Source: Paramacrobiotus richtersi
Taxonomy: Eukaryota; Tardigrada; Eutardigrada; Parachela; Macrobiotidae
Direction of reading: 5' to 3'
Assembly: GCA_034698045.1 (NCBI GenBank)
Contig: JAQGAU010000738.1
Location: 1-24,448, forward strand
DNA length: 24,448 nt
Under the pieces are notes generated by a model that was given only the letters and a program-made list of their open reading frames with translations, ran no database searches and was not told the origin of the DNA. The translations under genes were made by a program, and so were the position numbers. Shown in pieces: positions 7,796 through 17,276 of this stretch (positions are counted from its first letter, which is position 1; every line of letters begins with the position of its first letter).

Positions 7796-10540
7796 AAACC
7801 ATTTCGTAGACTCTTCTTCGGAGCTAATATTGTGCCGTTCCGAAAGACTGAAGGTGGAATATGCTCCATTTTCCCTCGACTCTCGGTACGCAGATTGGTT
7901 GCGCGCAAGATTTGTTACCGTCTGAGGGATCGTCTTGGGGAGAAGTGCCGATCAGTTCAGTACGGTTTTTGCTGGCTCCGAGACCGTCGCGCACTCTGCC
8001 CGGTCCTACCTCGCAGTCAAACATCAAGGTGCGAGACTTCCTTTGGATCGATTATAAAAAGCTCTCATTTGTAGCCGCAAAGACAACCTGCTGTACGTTG
8101 TATTCAACACCGCTTCGAAGTTTTACCGAGTTCGTCCACCCTGCATACGGTTTGCCGACCACTGTATTTTGAAGATGGTTTCGGCTAGTTGTGTCCAACA
8201 AAGAGATCCATTGGACCTGCTGCTTTTTTTTGTTGGGTAACGAACAGACCTTTTAAGAAAGTTCGGCGAACAAACTTTCTCAGAAAGTACGCGCTGAATT
8301 GAGCCTCTGTTATATAGATCACGCGGTATTCGTGGGAGATGTTCTCCGAATAGTTGATCAGATACAAGACTCCAGGTCGGCGCTGCTGATGTAGGACTCG
8401 AGTTTAATATGCGAAAATGTGAAGTGTACGGATGTGGTACAACCGGCGGAGAATCAACGGGCTGGGGGCTATCCTGGAAACATTCCCGGATGTCCAGTTG
8501 GTCGCACCAGAGCAGCTGGAGTTGTTGGGCTGGGCCAGTGGCCATCGGGTATTGGGCCAATGCGTCATTCGTTCGTTGGTGGAGAAACTGGAAGTCCTGG
8601 AATCTTTTTTCAGCCGACTGGACAGCCTGCCAGCACACCAAGTCATCAACCACGAAAACCCTCGACGAAAATTTCTAGGTTCTACAGCTACCCCTGTCGA
8701 CGATGGCCAGTTAGTTCTCCAACCCGAAGGGTTTCGACTTGCCGCGAAGACTCCTTTCAAACATCCCCACGATAAATCAACACAAAGTCGATTCATGTGT
8801 GTTACTGGTTCGTCAGCCCTGGAGCTGAAAGTGTCTCCCCCTTGCTTCGATAGTCCCCCCCAAAATTCGTCTAGCAGTGAGAAGGCCTGATCAACTGTGG
8901 TCAAAAAGATGGTACATGGCACCCGCGAAACGCCATCGTCATCCCCGGACGTAGATCTCATTACGCTGAAACTGACGGTAAAGCGTCCTGCCAAACCTGA
9001 CAAGGAGAACTATAATTTCTGTCTACATGGCATACTACCATGGACAGTACCCCCCATAAAACACTCAAGGACTACGGAAAAGACCTGAAATCTGTTATCG
9101 AAGCTAATGGAATAAATGTTCGATTCGTTTCTGTCTATGTTGCTAAAGGTGGCCGTAAGAATAGTGCATTCGCGCAAGTTGGTTCTTACGCCGACCAAGC
9201 TGGGAAAATATTTACCTCTAGGAACTGGCCTTCTAACACTGAGGTGCGTGAGTGGACGTTTGCCCCTAAGCTGGCTCAGTAGTCTGTCATTTGTGTGGTT
9301 ACGGACTGTCGTTTCATTGATTTCATCTGCTGTACTGTAATTCATCTCGTTAAAAACAATAGCAGTTAAAAAAATCAACCATTGTTCTTACTCAGAAATT
9401 GTGTGGCAAATTGGCATTCCCTAGAATGCCGTACTTAATAAGATCTTTGAACGTTGGAAACATGACGAGGAGCTTAATCGGTTTGAACTTCAAATTCGAA
9501 GCAAGGCGGAAGCTGTCACAAACGCTGCGATGATTGGTGGCATTTATAAACAAGCGTCACTGGCCTGACTTCGGAGGGGAATTCGGATTAATAAGTGCTT
9601 AAGATATCGCAGTGCTGCCTTACATATTGCATCGATGACTGCTGTGTCAGAGTACACAGGAGCGATAATTCATGGTATAGATGCTCCAGGACTACCAGCG
9701 GGCCTGGTAAACGAATGGTCCAAACGGACCGGTCTGGGCCGCCCTCCACCAGAACGCCTCCAGTTTCAAGCGGTGTGGACAACTGCAGCGCACTGAAGCC
9801 GTGGCCAGAAAGATGGAGACCGGCGATGGGATTACCTATTTTCGTCTGTTGGCGGCATCCTCACCTGAGTTTCTGGTCTGGTTGTCTGTCTTTACCTGTT
9901 GCTAATTTGGAAATTTGAAGTATGATTCCCACTTGGGTACTGCAGTCCTACTTTGGTTAGGTGCAGAAGTCTACATGGGGCATCAGTGCTTCTGCAAATC
10001 AGCGGTGGATATCTATGGTTACAACGGCATGGTTTGCATATGACGCGAAAGTCGACATCAAAGGCATTCTGCACTGAAGGATGCCATTCGGCGCCCACTT
10101 AATTTGCCAATGTTCCTGCAGCACATGAACCACCTGATTTAAATAGTGGAGATGGCAGACGGCCGGTTGCTAAAACTCCGCGCCTTGGAAAGCTGGCGAC
10201 TCTCTTGTCTGGGACGTTACAGTTACAGAACATCTGCTGACTCCAACGTCGCGCACCCAAACGTAACCCGTGAAGCCGCCACAGATCACCGTGAAGGAGA
10301 GAAGAGAACTCGCTGCAGCGCTCTGGGCGACTGATACTTCGTTCAGCCGATCGGATGTAAGATGATGGAAGTTGGGGCTCTACAGCCACGCGTTTTCGAA
10401 GGAAATCGGACGCAGAATACGCTAGAGTAATGGAATCACCGATTGACGGAATTAGGGGTATCACTTGGTGCACTTCCATTGAACGCACCCTGCAATTGCC
10501 TATGCTTTGCGCCAGGTCGCGCAAGCCAGGCCTATGTTCC
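7796..10540 (+). pseudogene. LINE copy B: reverse transcriptase plus C-terminal region
   Basis: RT motifs run in order. FFGANIVPFRKTEGGI (about 7810-7855) comes first, then RRLVARKICYRLRDRLGEK and VQYGF (about 7960). A first catalytic block with DYKKLSFV follows (about 8045-8070), then VQQRDPLDLLLFF (about 8195-8235). The YxDD box is degraded to YIDHAVFVGD (about 8310), so the second Asp is now His. VGAADVGLEFNMRKCEVYGC then runs to 8435, followed by QLELLGW...RSLVEKLEVLESF and SPPCFDSPPQ (about 8840). After an ORF1-like interruption (about 8925-9400) the thumb resumes with RSAALHIASMTAV (about 9615) and LVNEWSKRTGLGRPP. The C-terminal part follows: HQRHSALKDAIRRP, EPPDLNSGDGRRP (about 10130), LVWDVTVTEHLL (about 10210) and AFSKEIGRRI (about 10390). 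Many stops and frameshifts show an old dead copy of the same group as copy A. Confidence 0.8.
8925..9400 (+). pseudogene. ORF1-like nucleic-acid-binding fragment inside LINE B
   Basis: The clearest frame is 9040-9282 (KTLKDYGKDLKSVIEANG, INVRFVSVYVAKGG, then FAQVGSYADQAGKIF and NWPSNTEVREW). A preceding frame to about 9030 gives DLITLKLTVKRPAKP and NFCLHG. The order and spacing resemble the RRM-like ORF1 proteins of LINEs, with a basic strand, a WP loop and a final VREW. It is homologous to the minus-strand protein at 20.99-21.88 kb: FAxVG, PSN and LW/EW align there in the same order. It interrupts the RT of copy B. A clear target duplication was not found, so the exact ends are uncertain. 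Confidence 0.55.
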
Positions 10541-11059
10541 CTTTATTTAAATTACTATATCTAAACAGATGAGCATCAGATTTTGTTGACCATTATCACA
10601 GAATCAAGAGAAAAATGAGGGAAATTTTGTGATACCCAGCACATGGACTTCAGTGTAGAACAAAGCGTTCTCTGGGTGCATTTTCTTAGCATAAGTTTCC
10701 TATGACGGTTGTAATACAGCCGTTGTAGCTGAGAAGCATGCAAAGAGGTAATGGCGATAAAACGTTACACTCTGCATTTTATACTAAGCCTGTTTACTCA
10801 AAAACTCTAGGTTTTTTGCTCTTTTGTTTAAAATATCGCCAGGCAAATTCAATAAAGAATGAAATGCTGCAGACAATTCCAACGTTAAATTGTCGATAGT
10901 CCCGGATACGTATTAGTATACATTCATTACTGTTTCGACAGGATGTTCAAGTCCCGGAATGCCGGGTTATCCGCTCTTGTGACATAATAATAATAATTAC
11001 GTTCGTTATGTTCGTAATATCTATATAAAGATTAGTCAGAATCATAGTAAATGGACCAG
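10541..11059. other. Intergenic stretch, no gene seen
   Basis: This is AT-rich sequence between LINE copy B and the two-hairpin repeat cluster. The only feature I can point to is a short (TAA)n run at about 10985-10997. No coding or RNA-gene signal was recognised. Confidence 0.5.
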
Positions 11060-11345
11060 AGCCAGCATCAATAGAGCCATCAGTTCATGACCAGAAAGGT
11101 AACGTTTATCAAAAAGTACCCTCGCTTAGTTAATTTTACAGATATCTTAAAGGTCACCCTCCGCCAGAAAAAAAGGTCGTAACACAACCAAATGTTGTCC
11201 CAATAACACCTCTAATATGACGAACGCCGATATGTACCGTGAGGTACATTCCCGCGTGTGTCCAGCGGACACACTTTGGCTTGTTATTATGTCAGTTAAG
11301 TCAGTTAGGTCTCTAATATTTATACAGATACAAATCACCACACAT
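11045..11345 (+). repeat. Two-hairpin dispersed repeat, copy 1
   Basis: The body (about 11050-11215) contains AGCATCAATAGAGCCATCAG and AAAGGTCACCCTCCGCC, both shared with copy 4. The core at 11224-11284 can fold as GTACC-GTGA-GGTAC (GNRA-like loop), then GTGTCC-AGC-GGACAC. GCCGA and TTTGGC bracket them and could pair to close a three-way junction. The 3' side continues with direct repeats of GTCAGTTA and CTCTAATATTTATACAGATA. Confidence 0.7.
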
Positions 11346-11349
11346 AAAA

Positions 11350-11460
11350 GTTGCAAAGAAAAACGGGACCAGGACCATCTGGAACAACTTTTTACGCCCG
11401 AAAAGGTCATAGAACAGTAAAACCGGGCTTATACGCAAGACATTTCGAGAAAATTCACTT
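11350..11460 (+). repeat. Partial body of the two-hairpin repeat
   Basis: GGACCATCTGG...CCCGAAAAGGTCATAG...TTTCGAG matches the body of copy 3 (12500-12570) but lacks the hairpin core. It is therefore a truncated member of the same family. Confidence 0.4.
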
Positions 11461-11798
11461 TGAAAGTGCAAAAATGCCAAATTGTGACCTCTAGCGCTGA
11501 ACCTGCTGAACATACATATGAACCTAGTGAATTTATATACCATTCAAATCGCCACGTGGCGGCGAGTAATTCCATCTAAACAAAATATTAAAAAAACATT
11601 TTGAATTTTAGTCACATGGTTGCCGGCTTGCCGGCAACCGTGTTTCCCTTGCGATTTTTTCTAATGCATCCGAATGACTCTTGTGGCTGTTTTACTTTGA
11701 AAGAGGAAGAGAAACTACATCCACGGGTGCAATCTCAGCCCGCTAGGCTTTTTCTGAATTTTTCGGTCATGACGTCATAATCCTCTATTAGGTTAGAC

Positions 11799-11936
11799 GA
11801 GCGCAGCGAAGCGAGCCAGCCCATCGCGGCTTTTGCAATATGTTTTGTTTTATTTAAATTGTGTTAACTTGAACAATAAATCAAATGCGGTGGGTGCAGA
11901 GAGCGAGCGCAGCGAAGCGAGCCAGCCCATCGCGGC
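11799..11936 (+). repeat. 32-bp GC-rich direct repeat pair
   Basis: GAGCGCAGCGAAGCGAGCCA followed by GCCCATCGCGGC occurs identically at 11799-11830 and 11905-11936, 106 bp apart. Each copy contains the near-palindrome GAGCGCAGCGAAGCGAGC. The copies stand out sharply from the AT-rich surroundings. Their function is unknown. Confidence 0.85.
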
Positions 11937-11954
11937 GATAGGAATATACTTACT

Positions 11955-12292
11955 GTTATTCAAATTCATTTCAACTCATCTCAAGTCAGTTCAATTCAAT
12001 TCAATTCACTACATTTATATGAACACCATACACCGCCGGTTTGGACGAAAGGTATTTCATGCAATTCTGTACAATTCATTTCATTACATTTCAATCTAAT
12101 TTTCTTTTTGTTCAATGCAATTCAAGTCATTTCATTTCATTCTATTTTATTGGTGAGAATTCAATTCAACTACGTTCAACTACATTCAATTCACATGGTT
12201 GTTTCATTTCAGTTCAACTCAATTCAGTTTAGTTCAACTCAATTCATTTCAGTTCAATTTAATTCTGTTCATTTCAATTCAGTTACGTTATA
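11955..12292 (+). repeat. TTCAA-type pentamer minisatellite, degenerate
   Basis: Over about 340 bp the sequence is made of variants of TTCAATTCA, TTCAACTCA and TTCATTTCA. It is a degenerate pentameric repeat with interruptions, notably at 12015-12060. The open frames across it are low-complexity and not genes. Confidence 0.85.
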
Positions 12293-12324
12293 CAACAGCT
12301 TCCAGCCCATTAGGACAAAAGGTC

Positions 12325-12470
12325 CACTAATATTAGAGACGCCGATATGCACCGCCGAGGTGCATAATCGAGAAGCAGCTGGTGCAACCAAGCAGCTGAC
12401 ACACTTGGGCTTGTTATGTCAGTTATGTCAGTTAGGTCTCTAATATTTATACAGATACAAATAGGGTGGG
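12325..12470 (+). repeat. Two-hairpin dispersed repeat, copy 2 (diverged)
   Basis: The core at 12337-12414 keeps GCCGATATG. Its first hairpin is ATGCACC/GGTGCAT, where the other copies have ATGTACC/GGTACAT, so the T-A pair has become C-G on both sides. The second hairpin has changed to CAGCT-GGT-GCA-ACC...AGCTG. The 3' tail GTTATGTCAGTTATGTCAGT, then TAGGTCTCTAATATTTATAC, is shared with copy 1. Confidence 0.65.
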
Positions 12471-12494
12471 GTAAAGATAGTAAATGCAATAGCG

Positions 12495-12720
12495 TCAGCA
12501 CCATTAGGCCCAACTTTTCGAGCCTGAAAAGGTCATGTATATGTAAAATAGACCTCACTTATTTAGTTTTCGAGTTATCGTCGGGGTCACCAAAAAACGT
12601 GACCTTTACCAGAAACACGAAAAACATCATTTTTAATATTAGGGACGCCGATATGTACCGTGAGGTACATTCCCGCGTGTGTCCAGCGGACACACTTTGG
12701 CTTGTAATATTCATACAAAG
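12495..12720 (+). repeat. Two-hairpin dispersed repeat, copy 3
   Basis: The body has ACCATTAGGCCCAACTTTTC and GAAAAGGTCATGTATATG. The core at 12643-12705 has the same GTACC-GTGA-GGTAC and GTGTCCAGCGGACAC hairpins as copy 1. The tail is shortened (CTTGTAATATTCATAC). Confidence 0.7.
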
Positions 12721-12749
12721 AAAAATAATTATATGTAAACATAGTAACG

Positions 12750-12975
12750 CCACCAAGCCCAGCATCAATAGACCCATCAGCTGACGACTAAAAAGGTCAC
12801 GTATATCAAAAGAGGTCCTTACTTAATTAACTTTCGAGATACCGTAAAGGTCACCCTCCGCCAAAAAAAAGGTCACCAAAACCAAAATTTGTCCCAACAA
12901 CACCTCTAATATTACTGACGCCGATATGTACCGTGAGGTACATCTCGCGTGTGTCCAGCGGACACACTTTGGCTT

Positions 12976-12980
<5 letters not shown>
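12750..12980 (+). repeat. Two-hairpin dispersed repeat, copy 4
   Basis: The body AGCATCAATAGACCCATCAG...AAAGGTCACCCTCCGCC closely follows copy 1. The core at 12917-12977 keeps both hairpins but has lost two bases between them (ACATCTCGCG for ACATTCCCGCG). It ends directly in a (TAA)n tract. Confidence 0.75.

Positions 12981-13017
<37 letters not shown>
12976..13017 (+). repeat. (TAA)n microsatellite
   Basis: About 13 uninterrupted AAT/TAA triplets directly follow copy 4 of the two-hairpin repeat. A shorter TAA run lies just before copy 1 (about 10985), which suggests the repeats end in, or insert at, such tracts. Confidence 0.9.
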
Positions 13018-13185
13018 TTGTCTTCTTGCACGGCGCATCAAGCCCCGCTAACGCATTGGACAGCTTACAAGCAAGATTACTGTTTAAAAGAATACACTAA
13101 AAGAAATAAAACAATCAAACGCACCAAAAACAACTCGAATTCGAACTAGCAATTACGAGTTTCCTTGGACTAGTTTCAAAATTAC

Positions 13186-13507
13186 CTTCAGCAATCCGTT
13201 TCTTACATCTTGTGCAGGTGTAGTTCTGCCCGATCTTTGCTGCATCAGGTCCACAGATTCCGTCACAGCTAAAGCAGGAGATATACGTCGACATGGCAAT
13301 AAACATGTTGGAATCGTTAGACAAATGCAGGAACACACACCTAGGATGATATGCCGTATGGCACGTCGCGCAGACCAATGATGCTCCCACCCCCCTGTGC
13401 GTCATCAGGTCGCACGGGCACGGCAATGGCTCTCGTGTTTTCCTTACCCCCGTTTGCTTGCTGGAAGCACGGGCTGGCTGTGTTGTCTTTTTGGCATCAT
13501 TTCTCAA
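13186..13507 (-). CDS. PHD-like zinc-finger exon, internal exon of a larger gene
   Basis: A strong pyrimidine-rich acceptor (TTTTTTCGTTTTTTTTAG) precedes the exon at 13508. A donor AAG|GTAATT follows 13186. The phase-0 frame gives a basic Ser/Lys/Arg stretch (residues 1-30), then PCPCD, CATCHTAYHPRC, CFSCDGICG and YTCTRCKKR. This is a Cys4-His-Cys3-like series typical of PHD/zinc-binding modules, which bind histone tails in chromatin proteins or occur in some LINE ORF1 proteins. The frame is intact across 107 codons, unlike the transposon copies nearby. I cannot name the gene. The next exon downstream is not recognised, because the repeat cluster begins within 200 bp. Confidence 0.5.
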
Positions 13508-14041
13508 CTAAAAAAAACGAAAAAACGTAAGTACAACACAGTGGTTATTTCACCACTACGTAAACAAACTTTCGCGATGGAAAAGTTATGCGAAAACGAA
13601 CGCACGTGCGTGGAAATAATATCTTCCAAACACCTAATTTGTTTCGCCTTTAGTAGCTTTTCGAGGTTTACAGCTCCCTACACCAGGCGCAAATGCCTCG
13701 TAGACGAGGTAGCTCATGGGTTACAGAACTACACTAGTGTAATAAGTCATAACCAAACTGATTCCTCTGTTTTTTAAGTTGGTGTCGAACATGTTATACG
13801 GACTGCCATTATTATCCATCGTTTCTCTGTTGTCAACATGGAAAATTCCACAGTAAGTCACAAGTTTCACACTTTTTTGGACAACCGAGCGCACTTCGAT
13901 TCGCGGAACCTGGCTGATAAGGATCTCATACATAAGCCCTACTTTGCTCATGCTGCTGCAGGGAATAATTGATTTTTGGAAGTACGAATACGGCATACGG
14001 CACCAATTTCGCTTTAAAAGTCCTGATATAGCAGGCCGTAC

Positions 14042-14119
14042 CTTCTCTTGGGATCTAACAGCGGGCTTCCGATCCGCTGTTAGCTTCCGCTTCGGATATC
14101 GCGGATCTTGCGTCTTCAT
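14042..14119 (-). CDS. Possible basic first exon of the PHD-like gene
   Basis: The ATG at 14119 opens 26 codons (MKTQDPRYPKRKLTADRKP and onward) ending at a donor AAG|GTACGG. The phase (0) fits the phase-0 acceptor of the PHD-like exon across a 534-bp intron. The residues are basic, as in the N-terminal part of the next exon. A longer open frame continues through this donor to 13721, so an unspliced reading is possible. The link is inference from phase and composition only. Confidence 0.25.
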
Positions 14120-14830
14120 GAATAACAACAATAAATGGAAGTTGTTTTAAGAAAAAGCAAAAGTTATGCAAGTGATGACGTCAGTTGTACGCGATACGCA
14201 AATTCGTCATATCCTGGTTTTCGTGGGCGATATGATTACTTTTATACGAGGCCGATACCCAGGTGACTACGACAAAGATGATTTGCAACTTGGCAAACTG
14301 AGCGTCTAAACACACCTTTGCTAGATGGACTGCTAGTAATCTACTGTACATTGTTCATACAGTCATAATAAAGCATGTCATGGAGCCAATGTAGCGTGCA
14401 TGTAATCGAACGGAAGAGTAAAATCAGAGCTGCTCCGTTAGCCATGACAACATGCTTGCTCGTTCCTAAATACAGGATAGTTTGCACGACTTCGTTAGTT
14501 TCGTTCTCCTCGACACCAGTTCAGTTTAATAGATCAGTTCCTTGTAACACCGTCACTATAATTTCTTCCCAATTCTGTCATGGGTTCTCCCATTGTCCCG
14601 TTTCCTAGCCGGATGCAGTGGTCGAAAAAGGAGACCGTGTCGGCTACAAGCACTGCAAAAAAATGGAATCAGGCCCGGCATTAGATCGCACCGGTTATTC
14701 CAGATGTTTAAAGAAACTGTTAACAGAAACAATACCAGTGTGCACTCGTTTCATAACAGTTCTGTTTCATTGGCCATTAATTTGGTCGCCCGCGCTGAAC
14801 CAAGGCATCGATTTAGCCCTCCTGTTCGAT
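14120..14830. other. Stretch without a recognised gene
   Basis: Open frames here are short and lack family motifs. The sequence lies between the possible first exon of the PHD-like gene and the LDL-A-like fragment. Parts may be promoter or introns. I see no RNA gene or repeat. Confidence 0.45.
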
Positions 14831-14833
14831 AGG

Positions 14834-14938
14834 TCCTTTCAAATAAAGCTTGGAAGCATCTGGATTCGGAGAACGATTTGTGTAGGATTTCCCGATTGTC
14901 CGGATGAGGAAGATGAGATCTGCCGCAACCTGCGGAAC
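14834..14938 (+). pseudogene. LDL-receptor class A-like repeat fragment
   Basis: The + frame reads SFQIKLGSIWIRRTIC, then VGFPDCPDEEDEIC. This aligns with the LDL-A pattern F-x-C-x-x-G-x-C-I...C-D-G-x-x-D-C-x-D-x-x-D-E-x-x-C. The last three cysteines and the calcium-binding acidic residues are present. The first two cysteines are replaced by Ile. No second repeat or clean splice borders are visible, so it is either an eroded exon or coincidence. It abuts the 3' end of the minus-strand EML-like gene. Confidence 0.3.
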
Positions 14939-14984
14939 CGCGGCCATAGAACCCAGTGTCAGTCCTGTCCGTTGTTACGCTCGG

Positions 14985-17276
14985 AGTCGGCGGTGTCGTG
15001 GCGGGATCCCGGTGGGGAGGTGGAAGCACAGCGCATGCATGCCATCCTTTAGCAAAGTACCTTCCAGTTCATCCTCGCGAGCATCTTCCCGCGTCACGTA
15101 CCAGCCTCTTCGTGGTCCAGATGGGCACCTTCTTCTCGGCGCTCCACAGGGTTAGGCATTGATCGCAGGAGGCCGTGACGAACTGGTGGCTGTTGGGGTG
15201 GATGGCCAGCGCCCATATTTCGCCGAAGTGACCCTACGCAGTGAACAAGCACTCTGAAGCCACTCAATAACAGTAATTTACTGATCTCGTATGTTAACGC
15301 AACCAGGGAACTGCACAATGTTAACGACACGTAACAGCAGGATTGTATCAAATGTTACTATTGTTACATGTTACATCGGTACGAGTACAGTTGTCCGCTG
15401 CGTCCAGTTGCTATGTGCTATGCTGATAAACTGAGAACCACTGTCAAGCAAAGAGTTCAAGCGTTTAAGATTTCTCGTCAACGCGCACAGATATACGGCA
15501 ATGGTAATTGTAAACTGGTTGAGTTTTCGAAAATAATTACTTGTGCAGTTATGGAACACTGCTTCATGAACAATGTCTTAGCATGAAGCCAAACAGATTG
15601 TTCTGTACATACATGAACGGCAATGATGAACCCGCTACGCAATGTTCCTTGCAGGATACAGTTGCGATTGATCCCAATCAGCAGCTGACCATTCGAATCC
15701 CGACCCAGAGACCGAGCTGTTCCCTGACTCTCCTGCAACTGCACACAACAACTACACGGCAACAGTCATTCATCATACCACAGCTGATTACAGTTACACA
15801 AGCAACTGCACAAATGACTAGCTACTCAAAACTTAACGAGAAAAACGTTTATCAAATGGGAACAGACCATTGAATGACCTGGGATGTTTACAAAATCGGT
15901 CATTTTCCATAATTAAAGCCACCATTCCACGGCTTTCATACTGTACTGTTCTAACACATTCCCTTGTCAGCTTATGCCGATTAGTATGTCCAAACAGTAT
16001 TCAAATGTCAATATGTCTAAACAAACCCCGTAGAAGACCTGGCAGCCAGACAGATGCAAATTCGAAGACGAAAAAGTCTTATAAACTTAGAATACCATAA
16101 ACAGATTATGCACACAACGAAAACAGCGTTACACAACACCTGCTTCAAATTCGGCTGCAGCACGCCGTAATCCCGGATCACACAGGATAATCCGCCGATC
16201 TTTATCCCCGGAGACGACTGGACATGACAACGAACACACCGCCCCGGTGGGCGTTGGAGATGATCTGCCGCATCCGATTACCGGCTATTCAGCGAAAACA
16301 TCGTTAGAACTGATGGAGAAAATGACTGACAAATGATCGAGTATTAATACACATTCCGACCAATGACACGCCAGTCGAGGAGTACGCAGACAAAAACAAA
16401 CCCAGCCTCAGGCAAAACCCGTCGGTTTCTTCGTCCTGTTTGCTACGCATATGCATTCAGGTCTGCACTTATGTTTCACTTAATCATTCATGAAACGCAA
16501 AATTCCTTCATTCTGAGAGGCATTATTACCTCGTCATCAAGATAATGTTGCCGTTGGAATCACCCGTCAAATTATCACCACTCTCGCTGAAGCACAGACA
16601 CAAGATGAACTTTTGTCGCTCGGCTTTCTGCACCAAGGAAAACTTGCCACCTCACCGAGATCAGTCGATATTATTTTGAGAAAAAGCATTACTCCAAACA
16701 CCCCGACGCCAACGACACGATGCGATTCGACGCCAACGTACTCCCATCCAGATTCCAAAAGTTGATATGACTCTTGCTGCAAGTCACCAGGGGACTGGTA
16801 CTTGATGCGATGGGTGGAATTCACCAACAAACACCGGATCCGATCCACACTACGCACAAGACCACAGACCGGATAAAGAAAGGATACAAACTATGGAGAA
16901 ACGAAAGAACGTACGGCGACCACGGCGATGCGTTCAACGCGAGAGGCGGCCTTCTGGAAGTCCCACATACTGAGGAGGTATTCAGGTGACACGTTGATGA
17001 CGGCCAGTAACTTCATGCTCGAGAAGACCAGCGCACTGAAGCCCCGCTCAAACTCCCGTTGACGCCCAGGACGTCCAGGGTTTCTGGGTCACCGCGTCCC
17101 AGATGCGCACGTGCACCTAATCCAGCAAGTGACAGTTATTACTAGACAAAATAAACAGTAGCAGCACTAGTACTGTAAGTAGTAGCATTAGACTACTAGT
17201 AAGTTGAGGTACTCGTCAAATGGGACGTAAAAGTTGATGCCCTTGCCGCGAATGTTGACGTGCAGGTAACAGTCTT
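14985..17276 (-). pseudogene. EML/EMAP-like microtubule-associated protein (HELP + WD40), frameshifted
   Basis: Minus-strand exons match EML proteins, which bind microtubules through a HELP motif and a tandem WD40 propeller. They are: HELP-like 17276-17213 (YLHVNIRGKGINFYVPFDE); 17116-16915 (VHVRIWDAVTQ, then TLDVLGVN, FERGFSALVFS, LLSMWDFQKA); 16849-16742 (DPVFVGEFHP, VTCSKSHINFWNLDG); 16650-16530 (ERQKFILCLCFSESGDNLTG, then DSNGNI); 16284-16140 (NAHRGGVFVVM, VSGDKDRRIILCDPG); 15233-15102 (GHFGEIWALAIHPNSHQFVT, LTLWSAEKKVPIW); and 15046 onward (DGMHALCFHLPTG). Splice borders are mostly canonical, with introns of 96, 65, 91, 906 and 55 bp. Single-base frameshifts lie near 17083, 17055, 16790 and 16217. 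About 90 residues normally between HELP and the first WD block are missing, and the exon phases there do not match. It is either a pseudogene or a real gene with assembly errors. Confidence 0.75.
15234..16139 (-). other. Large gap between EML-like exons, no exon recognised
   Basis: The gap lies between the exon with the VSGDKDRR block and the one with GHFGEIWALAIHP. In EML proteins about 40-50 residues lie between these blocks, so a small exon may be hidden or lost. Open frames on the + strand here (for example 15541-15873) have no recognisable motif. Confidence 0.4.

Noticed and set aside
8404-9003. 199-residue minus-strand open frame
   Set aside because: It is antisense to the RT thumb region of LINE copy B and carries no motif.
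10099-10524. 141-residue minus-strand open frame
   Set aside because: The + strand here encodes the C-terminal part of LINE copy B (GDGRRP, LVWDVTVTEHLL, AFSKEIGRRI), so this is a shadow.
11833-12443. Open frames over the TTCAA-type repeats
   Set aside because: They are low-complexity translations of a minisatellite.
11224-12977. Hammerhead, HDV-like or twister ribozyme in the two-hairpin repeats
   Set aside because: I could not find CUGAUGA/GAAA, the HDV double pseudoknot pattern or the twister core. Only the hairpins themselves are supported.
12978-13017. Poly-Ile/poly-Tyr frames
   Set aside because: They are translations of the (TAA)n microsatellite.
15541-15873. 110-residue + strand open frame between EML-like exons
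   Set aside because: It is polar and Thr/Gln-rich with no motif or splice support, and lies in the intron-like gap of the minus-strand gene.
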